Shown here in pieces: positions 26,266-35,204 of a stretch of 64,000 nt of DNA. The notes below the pieces were generated by a model. The model was not told the origin of the DNA. It searched no databases and saw nothing but the letters and a program-made list of their open reading frames with translations. Each line of letters opens with the position of its first letter. Position 1 is the first letter of the stretch. This DNA is from an uncultured Pleomorphomonas sp. (GTDB taxonomy: Bacteria; Pseudomonadota; Alphaproteobacteria; Rhizobiales; Pleomorphomonadaceae): assembly GCA_937868725.1 (NCBI GenBank), contig CALMMQ010000002.1, forward strand, positions 1 to 64,000, written 5' to 3'. A program made the translations under genes and the position numbers.

Positions 26266-26589
26266 TCTATGACGCCTCAAAACTCTTTTCTGACTTCCCT
26301 GTCGGGCGCGGCGTCATTGTTGGCGCGCCACGTCCCGAACAAGGACAAGCCTACGCGGGCAACGTCGGCACCCCCTTAAGGGAATAGGTAAACTTTTCCT
26401 CGATTTTCGAGAGGGTTAGCAGATGCTAAAGCGCCGCTTCGCTCCACCCCGTCAACATTTGGTCAACGTTGCGGCCAATGGCTGAGCCCCCGTCGAGGCA
26501 TGTGGGAAAAGCGCAGCCGCACCCCATGAAGACGGCTTGCCGCCCGCCGGTCAGCGCCTTAGACCTGAGAAAACACTGAAGGATCGTCC
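26266..26589. promoter_or_regulatory. Divergent promoter region with three dyads (DUF6101 / pmbA)
   Basis: Region of 324 bases without a gene. Within 57 bases lie three perfect dyads: CCCTTAAGGG (26373-26382), CTCGA-TTT-TCGAG (26399-26411) and TTAGCA-GA-TGCTAA (26416-26429). The local sequence is AT-richer than its surroundings (GGTAAACTTTTCC). They may be operator sites for the divergently transcribed DUF6101 and pmbA operons, or stems in a 5' UTR. Promoter boxes were not assigned. Confidence 0.4.
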
Positions 26590-27933
26590 ATGAGCGAACT
26601 CGTCAATCTCGCCGCCCTCACCGAACAGGCCGAAAAACTGGTGGCGGCCGCGCGTGCCGCCGGCGCCGACGCCGCCGACGCGGTGGCGCTGCGCTCGGTC
26701 AATCAGGTCGTCTCGGTGTTGAACGGCAAGGTCGAGAAGGTCGAGCACGCCGAGAACGACGAGTTTGGCCTCAGGGTGTTCGTTGGCGATCGCAACGCCA
26801 TCATCTCGGCCACCCTCGGCGCCGATGTCGGCGAACTGGCGGGCCGGGCCGTGGCCATGGCGAAAGTGGCCACCGCCGATCGCTTCGCCGGTCTTGCCGA
26901 CCCGGCGCTCCTGGCGCGCGAGGTCGCCGATCTCGATCTGCTCGACGAAACGCCAGTGACGGCGAGCGCGCTGGCCGGCCGGGCCCTTGCCATGGAAACG
27001 GCGGCCCGCGAGGTGGCCGGCGTCACCAACAGTTCGGGCGCCGCCGCCTACTGGGCGCGCGGCGGCCTGGCGCTCGTCACCTCGCACGGCTTCTCCAACG
27101 CCTACGAGACGTCCGGGCACGGTCATTCCATCGCCGCTATCGCCGGCACCGGCACGGCCATGGAGCGGGACTGGGATTCGTCCTCCAAGAGCCATCTGGC
27201 CGACCTCGAGCCGGCCGAGATCATCGGTCGCCGGGCCGGCGAACGGGCGGTGCGCCGGCTCAATCCGCGTCAGGTGACCACGCAGGTCGGCACGGTCGTC
27301 TACGAACAGCGCCTCGCCTCGGGCATCCTCGGCTCGCTCGCCAGCGCCATCTCCGGCGGGGCCATCGCCCGTGGCGCCTCCTTCCTCAAGGACCAGCTCG
27401 GCAAGGCGATCTTTTCGCCGTCGATCCGCATCACCGACGATCCGCTGCGGCGGCGCGGCTCGGGCTCGCGGCCGTTCGATGGCGAGGGCATCACCACCGG
27501 CGCGCTGGACATCATCGAAGGCGGCGTGCTCACCTCGTGGCTGCTCGACAGCGCCACGGCTCGCGAGCTCGGTCTCGTCAGCAACGGCCGGGCCTCCCGT
27601 GGCACCGGTGCGCCGGGACCGTCGGCCAGCAATCTCTTGCTGCATCCCGGCCGGACCAGCCCGGAAGAGCTGATCGCTGCCGTCGGCACCGGCCTCTACG
27701 TCACCGACTTCATCGGTCACGGCGCCAACATCGTCACCGGCGACCTGTCGCGCGGCGCTGCCGGCTTCTGGATCGAAAACGGCGAGATCGCCTATCCGGT
27801 GTCGGAAATCACTATCGCCGGCAATCTCCGGGACATGTTCCTGCACCTGACGCCGGCCAACGACATCGTGTTCCGTGGCGCCTACACGGCGCCCACCCTT
27901 GCCATCGAAGGACTGACCATTGCCGGTCGCTAA
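26590..27933 (+). CDS. pmbA: TldE/PmbA-family protein, partner of the TldD metalloprotease
   Basis: Protein of 447 residues of the TldD/PmbA family. TldE (PmbA) lacks the catalytic HExxxH and forms a heterodimer with TldD, which acts on unfolded peptides and in microcin and CcdA processing in E. coli. Seen are MSELVNLAALTEQAEKLVAA, QVVSVLNGKVEKVEHAENDE, TNSSGAAAYWARGGLALVTS, DSSSKSHLADLEPAEIIGRR and the C-terminal TDFIGHGANIVTGDLSRGAA. The cognate tldD is at 35.8 kb on the other strand, so both subunits are in this window. Its stop overlaps cysQ by 14 bases, making it the first gene of the lipid A operon. Confidence 0.92.
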   Translation: MSELVNLAALTEQAEKLVAAARAAGADAADAVALRSVNQVVSVLNGKVEKVEHAENDEFGLRVFVGDRNAIISATLGADVGELAGRAVAMAKVATADRFAGLADPALLAREVADLDLLDETPVTASALAGRALAMETAAREVAGVTNSSGAAAYWARGGLALVTSHGFSNAYETSGHGHSIAAIAGTGTAMERDWDSSSKSHLADLEPAEIIGRRAGERAVRRLNPRQVTTQVGTVVYEQRLASGILGSLASAISGGAIARGASFLKDQLGKAIFSPSIRITDDPLRRRGSGSRPFDGEGITTGALDIIEGGVLTSWLLDSATARELGLVSNGRASRGTGAPGPSASNLLLHPGRTSPEELIAAVGTGLYVTDFIGHGANIVTGDLSRGAAGFWIENGEIAYPVSEITIAGNLRDMFLHLTPANDIVFRGAYTAPTLAIEGLTIAGR

Positions 27934-28717
27934 CCCTACCACCTATGCCGAGGACCTGGCCCTGTTGAGCCGGGCCGCCGCGGCGGCCGGAGACATTGCC
28001 CTCGGCTATTTCCGCCACGATCCCAAGGTCTGGCAAAAGGACAACGCCTCGCCCGTCACCGAGGCCGATCTGGCGGTCGACCGCTTTCTCAAGGATGAAC
28101 TGATGGCCAGCCGGCCCGATTACGGCTGGCTATCGGAGGAGACCGAGGACAACACCGATCGGCTCGACTGCGAGCGGCTGTTCGTCGTCGACCCCATCGA
28201 CGGCACACGCGGCTTCATCGCCGGCGTCGACGAGTGGACGATCTCGCTTGCTGTCGTCGAGGCCGGTCGGCCGGTGGTGGCAGCGCTGCTGCAGCCGACC
28301 TGCGGCCGCCTCTACACGGCGACGCTGGGCGGCGGCGCCGCCCTCGACGGCCACGCGCTGCGCCTAATGACCGGCGGCGGCAACAAGGGGGCGCGCATCG
28401 CCGGCCCGGCCGGGCTGCTGACGCGGCTCCGGGCCGACGAGCCGTCGCTGCGGCCGCAGGGCTTCATCGCCTCGCTGGCCCTGCGCATCGCCATGGTCGC
28501 CGACGGCCGCATCGACGTGGCGGTGGCCAAGGCCAACGCCAACGACTGGGACATCGCCGCCGCCGACCTGATCCTCTCCGAGGCCGGGGGCGATCTCGTC
28601 GATCTCTCGGGAGCCGATGTCGGCTACAACCGACCGCAGCCGACGCACGCGGCGCTGATCGCGGCGCGGGCGCCGCTCACCGGCTGGGCCCGGCAACTGC
28701 TCGGCAGCCACTCCTGA
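27920..28717 (+). CDS. Inositol monophosphatase-family phosphatase, CysQ-like
   Basis: Li-sensitive Mg-dependent phosphatase of 265 residues. Metal ligands are visible in WLSEETEDNTDRL (Glu), VVDPIDGTRGFIAGVDEW (Asp-x-Ile-Asp-Gly-Thr) and NDWDIAAADLILSEAGG. In this fold such proteins hydrolyse 3'(2'),5'-bisphosphate nucleotides or inositol monophosphates; CysQ-type is suggested by the DNTDRL stretch but not certain. The start is TTG at 27920, preceded by AAGGA at about seven bases, overlapping the pmbA stop; no ATG fits the N-terminus. It sits in the envelope operon ahead of DUF4170 and msbA. Confidence 0.88.
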   Translation: MPVANPTTYAEDLALLSRAAAAAGDIALGYFRHDPKVWQKDNASPVTEADLAVDRFLKDELMASRPDYGWLSEETEDNTDRLDCERLFVVDPIDGTRGFIAGVDEWTISLAVVEAGRPVVAALLQPTCGRLYTATLGGGAALDGHALRLMTGGGNKGARIAGPAGLLTRLRADEPSLRPQGFIASLALRIAMVADGRIDVAVAKANANDWDIAAADLILSEAGGDLVDLSGADVGYNRPQPTHAALIAARAPLTGWARQLLGSHS

Positions 28718-28819
28718 AACGACGCGAAACGCCAGCTCGGTTTTCTTTCGCCATCGTTTGCGATAATGAGGCAAACGGTGCCGATGCTGCGGCAAATGCC
28801 TTGGATGGAGAGACGCGAC

Positions 28820-29056
28820 ATGACGACGGAAGTCACCTCGAAACAACTGATCCATCTCGTCATCGGCGGCGAGATGACGTCGGTCGAAAGCGGCGAGTTC
28901 GCCAACCTCGCAGCGGTCGACGTCGTCGGCGTGTTTCCCGACTATGCCAGCGCCTACGCCGCCTGGAAGCAGAAGGCCCAGGCTACCGTCGACCAAGCCC
29001 AGACGCGCTATTTCATCGTCCACCTGCACCGCCTGCTCGATCCGGCAAGATCCTGA
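28820..29056 (+). CDS. DUF4170 family small protein
   Basis: Soluble protein of 78 residues with features of the DUF4170 family: QLIHLVIGGEMTSVESGEFA, VVGVFPDYASAYAAWKQKAQ and TRYFIVHLHRLLDP. The family lies next to lipid A synthesis genes in many Hyphomicrobiales and has no assigned activity. ATG 28820 has GGAG about nine bases upstream. Its constant position between cysQ and msbA suggests a regulatory or accessory envelope role, but this is inference. Confidence 0.85.
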   Translation: MTTEVTSKQLIHLVIGGEMTSVESGEFANLAAVDVVGVFPDYASAYAAWKQKAQATVDQAQTRYFIVHLHRLLDPARS

Positions 29057-29206
29057 TAGCCGGGCGTGCCGCTGACAATCCGCTCCAGCCGGTATAGAGC
29101 TGCGGGCTCATCCGGGACCGGTCAGGCAGGGCCCGTCGGCGGCCATGGCCCGGGCCGACGGCGGCAAGCCGGCCGAACTCTCTTCGACACGATTGGAACT
29201 TGCGAC

Positions 29207-31036
29207 ATGGCACGGGACGACAAGGCTGGCGACGGTCGGGCGACTCCGACGTGGGCAACCGCCGGTGAAGGCAGCGAAGCGTCCTTCGTCATCCGGCGCC
29301 TGTTCCGCGAGTTCATCTGGCCGCGCCGGCTGATGGTGCTGCGCTCGGCCCTGACCATGCTGTTCGTGGCGGCTACCACCGGGGCCCTGCCGTTCCTGAT
29401 GCAGACGGCGGCCGACGAGGTGTTCATCGCCAAGAACTCCACCATGCTCTACGGCTTGCCCTTCATCGTCGTGGTGGTGATGGCGACGCGCTCGCTGGCC
29501 GAATACTTCAGCCGCATGACCGAAGCGCGCATTTCCGGCGAAATCGTCGCCGAACTGCGCGCCAAGCTGTTCAAGCGCCTTGCCAACGCCGACATCTCCT
29601 TCCTGCAGAACACCCACTCGGCCCGCTTCGTCAGCGTGTTCGCCGCCGATACGACGGTGGTCAACTCGGCCGCCTCGCAGACCATCACGGCGATTGCCCG
29701 CAATGCCCTGCAGTCGGCGTTCCTGGTTGGCGCCATGCTGTGGATGGACTGGGTGCTCGGCCTGCTGGTGATGGTGTCGCTGCCGGTGTCGCTGGTGCTG
29801 ATGCGGCGGCAACGCAAGACGCTGTCGAAATCGGTCAAGAAGACGCTGTCGGGAGCCGGCGACATCTCGCGCATCGTCGCCCAGATGCTGCAGGGCATCC
29901 GCGTCGTCAAGGCCTATGGCCAGGAAGACTTCGAGGAGAAGCGGGCGCTGCGAATCATCGAGGCGACGCGGGACGCCGGCATCAAGACGCAGAAGACGCG
30001 CGCCCGCACCGGCCCGTTCACCGAGGGCCTGTCGGGCGTCGGCTTTGCCGCTGCCATCTTCTACGGCGGTTGGCGCGGCATTCACGGTACGCTGACGCTC
30101 GGCGAGTTCACCGGCTTCATGGCCGCGGCCATGCTGATCTACGCGCCACTCAAGCAGCTGGCCAACCTGCAGAACGTCATGATGGAAGGTCTGATCGCCG
30201 CCCGGCGGGTGTTCGCCATCCTCGACGAGATGCCGCAGGTGGCCGAACCGGACGGAGCGCCCGACCTGTCGGTGGGCGGCGGCGCCATCACCTTCGAGAA
30301 CGTCACCTTCTCCTACGACGCCGACACCGTCGTGCTTTCCGACGTGTCGCTGACCATCACCGCCGGCCAGAAGGTGGCGTTTGTCGGCCCCTCCGGTGCC
30401 GGCAAGTCGACGCTGATCAACCTGGTGCTGCGCTTCTACGATCCACAGTCTGGCCGCATCCTGATCGACGGTCAGGACATCCGCGCCGCCAATCTCGCCT
30501 CGGTGCGCGCCGCTTCGGCGCTCCTGACGCAGGACCCGGTGCTGTTTGACGACACGGTCGGCGCCAACATCGCCTACGGCAGTCCCGGGGCTGGCGCCGC
30601 CGCCATCGAGGCCGCCGCCCGCGCCGCCGATGCCCACGACTTCATCGCCGAGCTGCCCCAGGGCTATGACACCGAGGTCGGCGAAGCCGGCAGCCTGCTG
30701 TCGGGTGGCCAGAAGCAGCGCATCGCCATCGCCCGCGCCATGCTGCGCGGCGCCCCCATTCTGCTGCTCGACGAACCGACCAGCGCCCTCGACGCCAACT
30801 CGGAAGCCCATGTCCAGGCGGCGCTCGACAGTCTGTTCGCCGGCCGCACCGTGCTGATGATCGCCCATCGTCTGTCGACGGTACGCAAGGCCGACCTGAT
30901 CGTCGTCCTTGACCACGGTCAGATCGTCGAGTCCGGCACCCACGAGGAGCTGCAGCAGCGAGGCGGCCTCTACGCCCATCTCCACCGCACCCAGCTTGCC
31001 GGCGAAGTGGCGACGGGAGTTCGCGATGAGTCTTGA
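29207..31036 (+). CDS. msbA: ABC exporter, lipid A flippase MsbA-type
   Basis: Half-transporter of 609 residues: membrane domain at residues about 45-335 and nucleotide-binding domain from about 365. Motifs are Walker A FVGPSGAGKST, Q-loop LLTQDPVLFDDT, signature LLSGGQKQRIAIARAML, Walker B ILLLDEPTSALDANS and H-loop MIAHRLSTV. Neighbouring DUF374, waaA and lpxK, which overlap it or each other, argue that it flips lipid A-core across the inner membrane. Its stop overlaps the DUF374 ATG by 11 bases. The start at ATG 29207 gives a soluble N-terminal tail of about 30 residues before the first helix. A second exporter of the same class is at 3082-4941. Confidence 0.92.
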   Translation: MARDDKAGDGRATPTWATAGEGSEASFVIRRLFREFIWPRRLMVLRSALTMLFVAATTGALPFLMQTAADEVFIAKNSTMLYGLPFIVVVVMATRSLAEYFSRMTEARISGEIVAELRAKLFKRLANADISFLQNTHSARFVSVFAADTTVVNSAASQTITAIARNALQSAFLVGAMLWMDWVLGLLVMVSLPVSLVLMRRQRKTLSKSVKKTLSGAGDISRIVAQMLQGIRVVKAYGQEDFEEKRALRIIEATRDAGIKTQKTRARTGPFTEGLSGVGFAAAIFYGGWRGIHGTLTLGEFTGFMAAAMLIYAPLKQLANLQNVMMEGLIAARRVFAILDEMPQVAEPDGAPDLSVGGGAITFENVTFSYDADTVVLSDVSLTITAGQKVAFVGPSGAGKSTLINLVLRFYDPQSGRILIDGQDIRAANLASVRAASALLTQDPVLFDDTVGANIAYGSPGAGAAAIEAAARAADAHDFIAELPQGYDTEVGEAGSLLSGGQKQRIAIARAMLRGAPILLLDEPTSALDANSEAHVQAALDSLFAGRTVLMIAHRLSTVRKADLIVVLDHGQIVESGTHEELQQRGGLYAHLHRTQLAGEVATGVRDES

Positions 31037-31754
31037 GAAGCGCCTGCTCGGCAACCGCCTGGTTCAGACCGTCGTCGGCTGGATGCTGGGGAGCTACGCC
31101 CGCCTGGTCTACAACACCGCCCGCATCACCATCGACCCGCCTCAGGCCTTCGACACCGCCCGCGCCGAAGGCGCGGCCATCTTCGTCTTCTGGCACGGCA
31201 TGGCGCTGTTGGCGCTGGGCATGCGGCCGCTCGACATGACGACGCTGGTCATGGTGTCGCGTCACGGTGGCGCCGCCATCGCCGCCCGTGCCATCGAGCT
31301 GCAGGGCTTCGGCACCATCCGCGCCTCGGGCGCCCACCGCAGCAGCGCCGCTCTGCGCAAGGGCGGCGCCACCGGCTTTCTCAAGGCGCTCGGCGAGCTG
31401 GAAGCTGGTCATTCGATCCTGATGACGGCCGACGTGCCGAAGGTCGCCGAGGTGGCCGGTCGCGGCGTGCTCTTGCTGGCGAAAGCCTCGGGGCGACCGG
31501 TCATCGCCGCCGCCTATGCGTCACGATGGTCGTTCCGGCTCAAGACCTGGGACCGGCTGGTGGTCAACCTGCCGTTCTCGCGCACCGCCATCGTCCACGG
31601 CGATGCCATTCACGTGCCGCCCGACGCCGACGAAACCGTGATCGAAACGTTACGTGTCAGACTTTCGTCGGAGCTTGATCGCGTCAACAAACGCGCCTAC
31701 GAACTCTGCGGAAAACACGACGCCTCCCGGAGCAACCCGGCCGCCCATGGCTGA
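31026..31754 (+). CDS. DUF374 lysophospholipid acyltransferase-like protein
   Basis: Protein of 242 residues of the DUF374/LPLAT-like group. The region IFVFWHGMALLALGMRP holds the FWHG block in place of the classical HxxxxD, with MVSRHGGAAIAARAIELQGF and TIRASGAHRSSAALRKGGAT as the second block, then LMTADVPKVAEVAGRGVLLLAKASG. Members are usually annotated as acting in lipid A or phospholipid acylation and are found between msbA and waaA. It is coupled to msbA (11-base overlap) and to waaA (8-base overlap). The activity has not been shown in this organism. Confidence 0.88.
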   Translation: MSLEKRLLGNRLVQTVVGWMLGSYARLVYNTARITIDPPQAFDTARAEGAAIFVFWHGMALLALGMRPLDMTTLVMVSRHGGAAIAARAIELQGFGTIRASGAHRSSAALRKGGATGFLKALGELEAGHSILMTADVPKVAEVAGRGVLLLAKASGRPVIAAAYASRWSFRLKTWDRLVVNLPFSRTAIVHGDAIHVPPDADETVIETLRVRLSSELDRVNKRAYELCGKHDASRSNPAAHG

Positions 31755-33042
31755 TCTCGGCACCCTGCTCATCGCCACCTATGTCGGCCTGACGCGCCTG
31801 GCAACGCCGGCTGGCTGGGCGATCGTCGGCTGGCGGCGACTGCTGGACAAGGAAGACCCGCGGCGCTGGCGCGAACGCCTTGGCGACAGCGCCCTGCCCC
31901 GCCCGACCGGACGGCTGGCCTGGGTACACGCCGTCAGCGTCGGCGAGACGGTGGCGGCGCTGCCGCTGATCGCCCGCCTGACCGCCGCCGGCGTCAAAGT
32001 ACTGGTCACCTCGGTGACGACGACATCGGCGACGCTGGCCGGGGCTCAGGGCAGCGAAGCCTTTCGCCACCAGTTCGCGCCGCTCGATATCGCACCGGCC
32101 GTCGAGCGCTTCCTCGACCATTGGCGCCCTGACGTGGCGGTGTTCGTGGAAAGCGAGCTGTGGCCGGTAACCATCGACGGCCTGCACCGGCGTGGCATCC
32201 CGCTGATCGTCTCCAACGGTCGCATGTCGCCGCGCTCGGCCCGGCGCTGGCAAATGTTCCCAACCGTCGCTCGTGCCGTCTTTTCGCGCCTGCCGCTGGT
32301 GCTGGCCCAGTCGGAAGGCGACGCCGACCGCTTCAAGGCGCTGGGCGCGCCGTCGGTGCGGTCGGTGGGCAACATCAAGTTCGATGCCGAAGTGCCGGAA
32401 GCACCGGCCGAGGTGGCGGCGGCCCTCGGCGTCGCCATTGGCGAACGGCCGGTGTTCCTGGCCGCCTCGACCCATCCGGGCGAGGACGAAGTGGTGCTGG
32501 AAGCCTTTGCCCGCCTCAAGGTCCAGCATCCGGAAACGCTGCTCATCATCCTGCCGCGCCATCCCGATCGCGGCGGCGCCATTGCCGCCCAGGCGGCCGG
32601 CGCCGGCTTTGAGGTCGTCCGCCGTTCGCTCGACGCGGCGCTGCCGACGCCGACGACGGCGGTCTACGTCGCCGATACCGTGGGCGAGTCCGGCAGTTTC
32701 TATCGTGCCGCCACCGTGGCACTGATCGGCGGCTCGCTGGTCGATGGCATTGGCGGCCACAACCCCATCGAACCGGCCCGGCTCGGAGCCGCCGCCGTGT
32801 CGGGGCCCTATTTCGCCAACTGGCTCGACGTCTACGCCGCCTTCCTCGATGCCGATGGGCTGGTGCTGGCCCGTACCGCCGAGGAACTGGCCGAGGCGGC
32901 GGCCCGCCTGATCGCCGATCCGGCGCGGCGCGCCTGCCAGAGCGCGGCGGCGGCGACGGTGGTCGAGCGTCTCGCCGGCGCCGTCGGCCGCACGGCCCGG
33001 GCGGTGCTCGACCGGCTCGGCCCGGCGGAGCGACAGCCATGA
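31747..33042 (+). CDS. waaA: 3-deoxy-D-manno-octulosonic acid transferase (Kdo transferase)
   Basis: Inner-membrane-associated GT-B glycosyltransferase adding Kdo from CMP-Kdo to lipid IVA. It has 431 residues. An N-terminal hydrophobic anchor (LLIATYVGLTRLATPAGWAI) is followed by HAVSVGETVAALPLIARL, VESELWPVTIDGLHRRGIPL, LAQSEGDADRFKALGA, FLAASTHPGEDEVVLEAF and the family signature IGGSLVDGIGGHNPIEPARL. ATG 31747 overlaps the DUF374 stop; the stop overlaps the lpxK ATG by four bases. The CMP-Kdo needed may come from kdsB elsewhere or from the KdsB-like gene at 8.4 kb. Confidence 0.96.
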   Translation: MADLGTLLIATYVGLTRLATPAGWAIVGWRRLLDKEDPRRWRERLGDSALPRPTGRLAWVHAVSVGETVAALPLIARLTAAGVKVLVTSVTTTSATLAGAQGSEAFRHQFAPLDIAPAVERFLDHWRPDVAVFVESELWPVTIDGLHRRGIPLIVSNGRMSPRSARRWQMFPTVARAVFSRLPLVLAQSEGDADRFKALGAPSVRSVGNIKFDAEVPEAPAEVAAALGVAIGERPVFLAASTHPGEDEVVLEAFARLKVQHPETLLIILPRHPDRGGAIAAQAAGAGFEVVRRSLDAALPTPTTAVYVADTVGESGSFYRAATVALIGGSLVDGIGGHNPIEPARLGAAAVSGPYFANWLDVYAAFLDADGLVLARTAEELAEAAARLIADPARRACQSAAAATVVERLAGAVGRTARAVLDRLGPAERQP

Positions 33043-34067
33043 AGGCTCCGGCCTTCTGGTGGCGCCGGCCCGGTGTCGCAGCGCTGCTTCTCTCCCCCTT
33101 CGCCGCCATCTATGGCCATTTCGCCGGGCGACGGATGCGTCGGTCGGGCGTGCGGCCACCGCTGCCGGTCATCTGCGTCGGCAACTTCGTTGTCGGCGGA
33201 GCCGGCAAGACGCCGACGGCGCTGGCGCTGGCCCGTCTCGCCATCGACATGGGGCTGAAGCCGGCCTTCCTGACGCGTGGCCACGGCGGCGCCCTCAAGG
33301 GGCCGGTGCAGGTTGATCCCAAGTTGCACACCGCCCAGGACGTCGGCGACGAAGCGCTGCTGCTGGTCACGCTGGCCCCGGTGGTCAAGGCGCTCGACCG
33401 GACCGCCGGCCTCGCCCGGCTCACCGACATCGGCGCCAACCTCTGCATCATGGACGACGGCTTCCAGAACCCGTCGATCGACAAGACGTTATCGCTGGTG
33501 GTGGTCGATGGCGGCGTCGGCGTCGGCAACGGCCTGACGCTGCCGGCCGGTCCGCTCCGGGCGCCGCTTTCCATCCAGATGGCGGCAGCCGACGCGGTGC
33601 TGGTGCTGGGCGCCGGTCCGCACAGCGCCCGCGTCATCGCCGCGGCGGCGCGGGCCGGCAAGGCGGTACTCGACGCCCGCACCGTGCCGTGCGGTCCGCG
33701 ACTGGCGGACGACCGGCCGCTCTTCGCCTTCGCCGGCATCGGCCGGCCGCAGAAGTTCTTCGATCAGCTGGTCGCCGACGGCTATCGTCTGGCCGGCACG
33801 CGCGCCTTCGCCGACCACCACGCCTTCAGCGAGGCCGACGCCGCCGAGGTGCTGGAAGCGGCGGCCATCGCCGATGCCGCTCTCGTCACCACCAGCAAGG
33901 ACGCGGCGCGCCTGGCCGGCAGCGGCGGCCGGCTGGCCGAACTGCTGGCAACGACGCTGGTCTACGAGGTGGAAACGCGCTTTGCCTCGCCGACGGCCGT
34001 GCGCGAGCTCATCGCCGCCACGCGCGATCGCTGGCTGCGCGACACGTTCTGTCGCGGCAGCACCTGA
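33039..34067 (+). CDS. lpxK: Tetraacyldisaccharide 4'-kinase
   Basis: Phosphorylates the 4' position of the lipid A disaccharide precursor at the inner membrane. It has 342 residues. The N-terminal hydrophobic segment is MKAPAFWWRRPGVAALLLSP. The Walker A-like VICVGNFVVGGAGKTPTALAL is at about residue 45, with the second conserved block FLTRGHGG and CIMDDGFQNPSIDKTLSLVV (DGFQ motif). The C-terminal domain carries RLAGTRAFADHHAFSEADAA and VTTSKDAARL. The ATG overlaps the waaA stop by four bases. It is the last gene of the lipid A operon. Confidence 0.95.
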   Translation: MKAPAFWWRRPGVAALLLSPFAAIYGHFAGRRMRRSGVRPPLPVICVGNFVVGGAGKTPTALALARLAIDMGLKPAFLTRGHGGALKGPVQVDPKLHTAQDVGDEALLLVTLAPVVKALDRTAGLARLTDIGANLCIMDDGFQNPSIDKTLSLVVVDGGVGVGNGLTLPAGPLRAPLSIQMAAADAVLVLGAGPHSARVIAAAARAGKAVLDARTVPCGPRLADDRPLFAFAGIGRPQKFFDQLVADGYRLAGTRAFADHHAFSEADAAEVLEAAAIADAALVTTSKDAARLAGSGGRLAELLATTLVYEVETRFASPTAVRELIAATRDRWLRDTFCRGST

Positions 34068-34085
34068 CGGACGAGAAACAGACGA

Positions 34086-34307
34086 TCAGCGGGCGCCGGT
34101 ATGGCGCCGATAGGCTTCGAGCGCCGCCGCCGCATCGACGTAGGGTTCCTGGTGCTCGGCGCTCCAGTACATCAGATCCTGCAGCAGGATCGGCCGGCCG
34201 GTGATGGCACACCGGACGAAATTGCCGTTACGGACGATCTGGTAATCGCCGTCGAGATAGCGGATCTGGGCTTCGCCGCCGCTGAAAGGCATGTCCACGC
34301 GGTTCAT
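34086..34307 (-). CDS. DUF2093 family small protein
   Basis: Soluble protein of 73 residues: RVDMPFSGGEAQIRYLDGDY then QIVRNGNFVRCAITGRPILL then LMYWSAEHQEPYVDAAAAL. These blocks match DUF2093, a small alphaproteobacterial family without known role, often next to lpxK. Its stop is convergent with lpxK (18-base gap). The start ATG 34307 has only a weak ribosome binding site. It may be co-transcribed with the upstream terC (32-base gap). Confidence 0.85.
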   Translation of the reverse strand: MNRVDMPFSGGEAQIRYLDGDYQIVRNGNFVRCAITGRPILLQDLMYWSAEHQEPYVDAAAALEAYRRHTGAR

Positions 34308-34339
34308 GATGGCTGGAATATCCCGGCTGGGCGGTCCGA

Positions 34340-35059
34340 TCAAGGGCCGATGATCGCCGCCTTGACGTCCGACAGGACGGACAGGTCGCAGGTATCGCCG
34401 ACGACGCCGGCACAAACCTCCATCGACCCCCGGTGCACCATCTCGACGGCGACGTAGAGAATGATCACCAGGCCGATCCAGGCGATCCAGCGGAAGCGGT
34501 GCAGCAGGCGGGCAATCATGGTGGCGGCGGCGCCCATCAGGGCCACCGACAGCATCAGACCGACGACCAGAATGCCGAGGTGATCGCGGGCAGCCCCGGC
34601 GACGGCCAGCACGTTGTCGAGCGACATCGACAGGTCGGCAACGATGATCTGGGTGATGGCCTGACGGAAGGTCTTGCCTCCGCGCGCCGGTGTCACGTCA
34701 CAGACGCCGGTGTCCATGGCGAGCTCCGTCGCCTCGACGCCGCCGGCCAGTTCCTCGTGGCTCTGGCGGATTTCGCGGAACATCTTCCAGCACACCCAGA
34801 GCAGCAGGATGCCGCCGGCCAGCGTCAGACCGACGATCTGCAGCAGTTGCGTGGCGGCAACGGCAAAGGCGATGCGCAGCAGCACAGCGCCGGTAATGCC
34901 GAGAAAGATCACCTTGCGGCGGATGCGGGCGTCGACGCCGGCGGCGGCCATGCCGACCACGATGGCGTTGTCGCCAGCCAGAACGATATCGATGAAAACG
35001 ACCTGCGCCAGCGCGGTCAGCTCCATCGAGATAAAATCAGCGGATAACAAGGCGCCCAT
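34340..35059 (-). CDS. TerC-family membrane protein (YjbE-like)
   Basis: Inner-membrane protein of 239 residues with about seven transmembrane helices. The TerC acidic motifs sit in VFIDIVLAGDNAIVVGMAAA (helix 1) and IVADLSMSLDNVLAVAGAAR (middle). Family members are linked to metal efflux, notably manganese, and to tellurite resistance. The loop between helices carries two Cys (DTGVCDVTPARGG). The start at ATG 35059 is taken as the longest sensible one. No yybP-ykoY-type riboswitch could be recognised in the 145 bases upstream; only a 7-bp stem at 35153-35174 is seen there. Confidence 0.88.
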   Translation of the reverse strand: MGALLSADFISMELTALAQVVFIDIVLAGDNAIVVGMAAAGVDARIRRKVIFLGITGAVLLRIAFAVAATQLLQIVGLTLAGGILLLWVCWKMFREIRQSHEELAGGVEATELAMDTGVCDVTPARGGKTFRQAITQIIVADLSMSLDNVLAVAGAARDHLGILVVGLMLSVALMGAAATMIARLLHRFRWIAWIGLVIILYVAVEMVHRGSMEVCAGVVGDTCDLSVLSDVKAAIIGP

Positions 35060-35204
35060 CCTGACATGCCCGTCCGACGCCGTACCCGGAGGCGCTCTGT
35101 CGGATGACCGCTGACATGGGGAGCGAAGCGATCGTTTTCAACCGTCGGCGGACGGATTTTCCGAATGAAATCCGCTTATCCCCAGGTGATGACGGCAGCC
35201 TTCC

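Noticed and set aside
35060-35204. Possible yybP-ykoY manganese riboswitch upstream of terC
   Set aside because: Checked because TerC genes often carry one; the conserved core elements are not present, only a 7-bp stem at 35153-35174.
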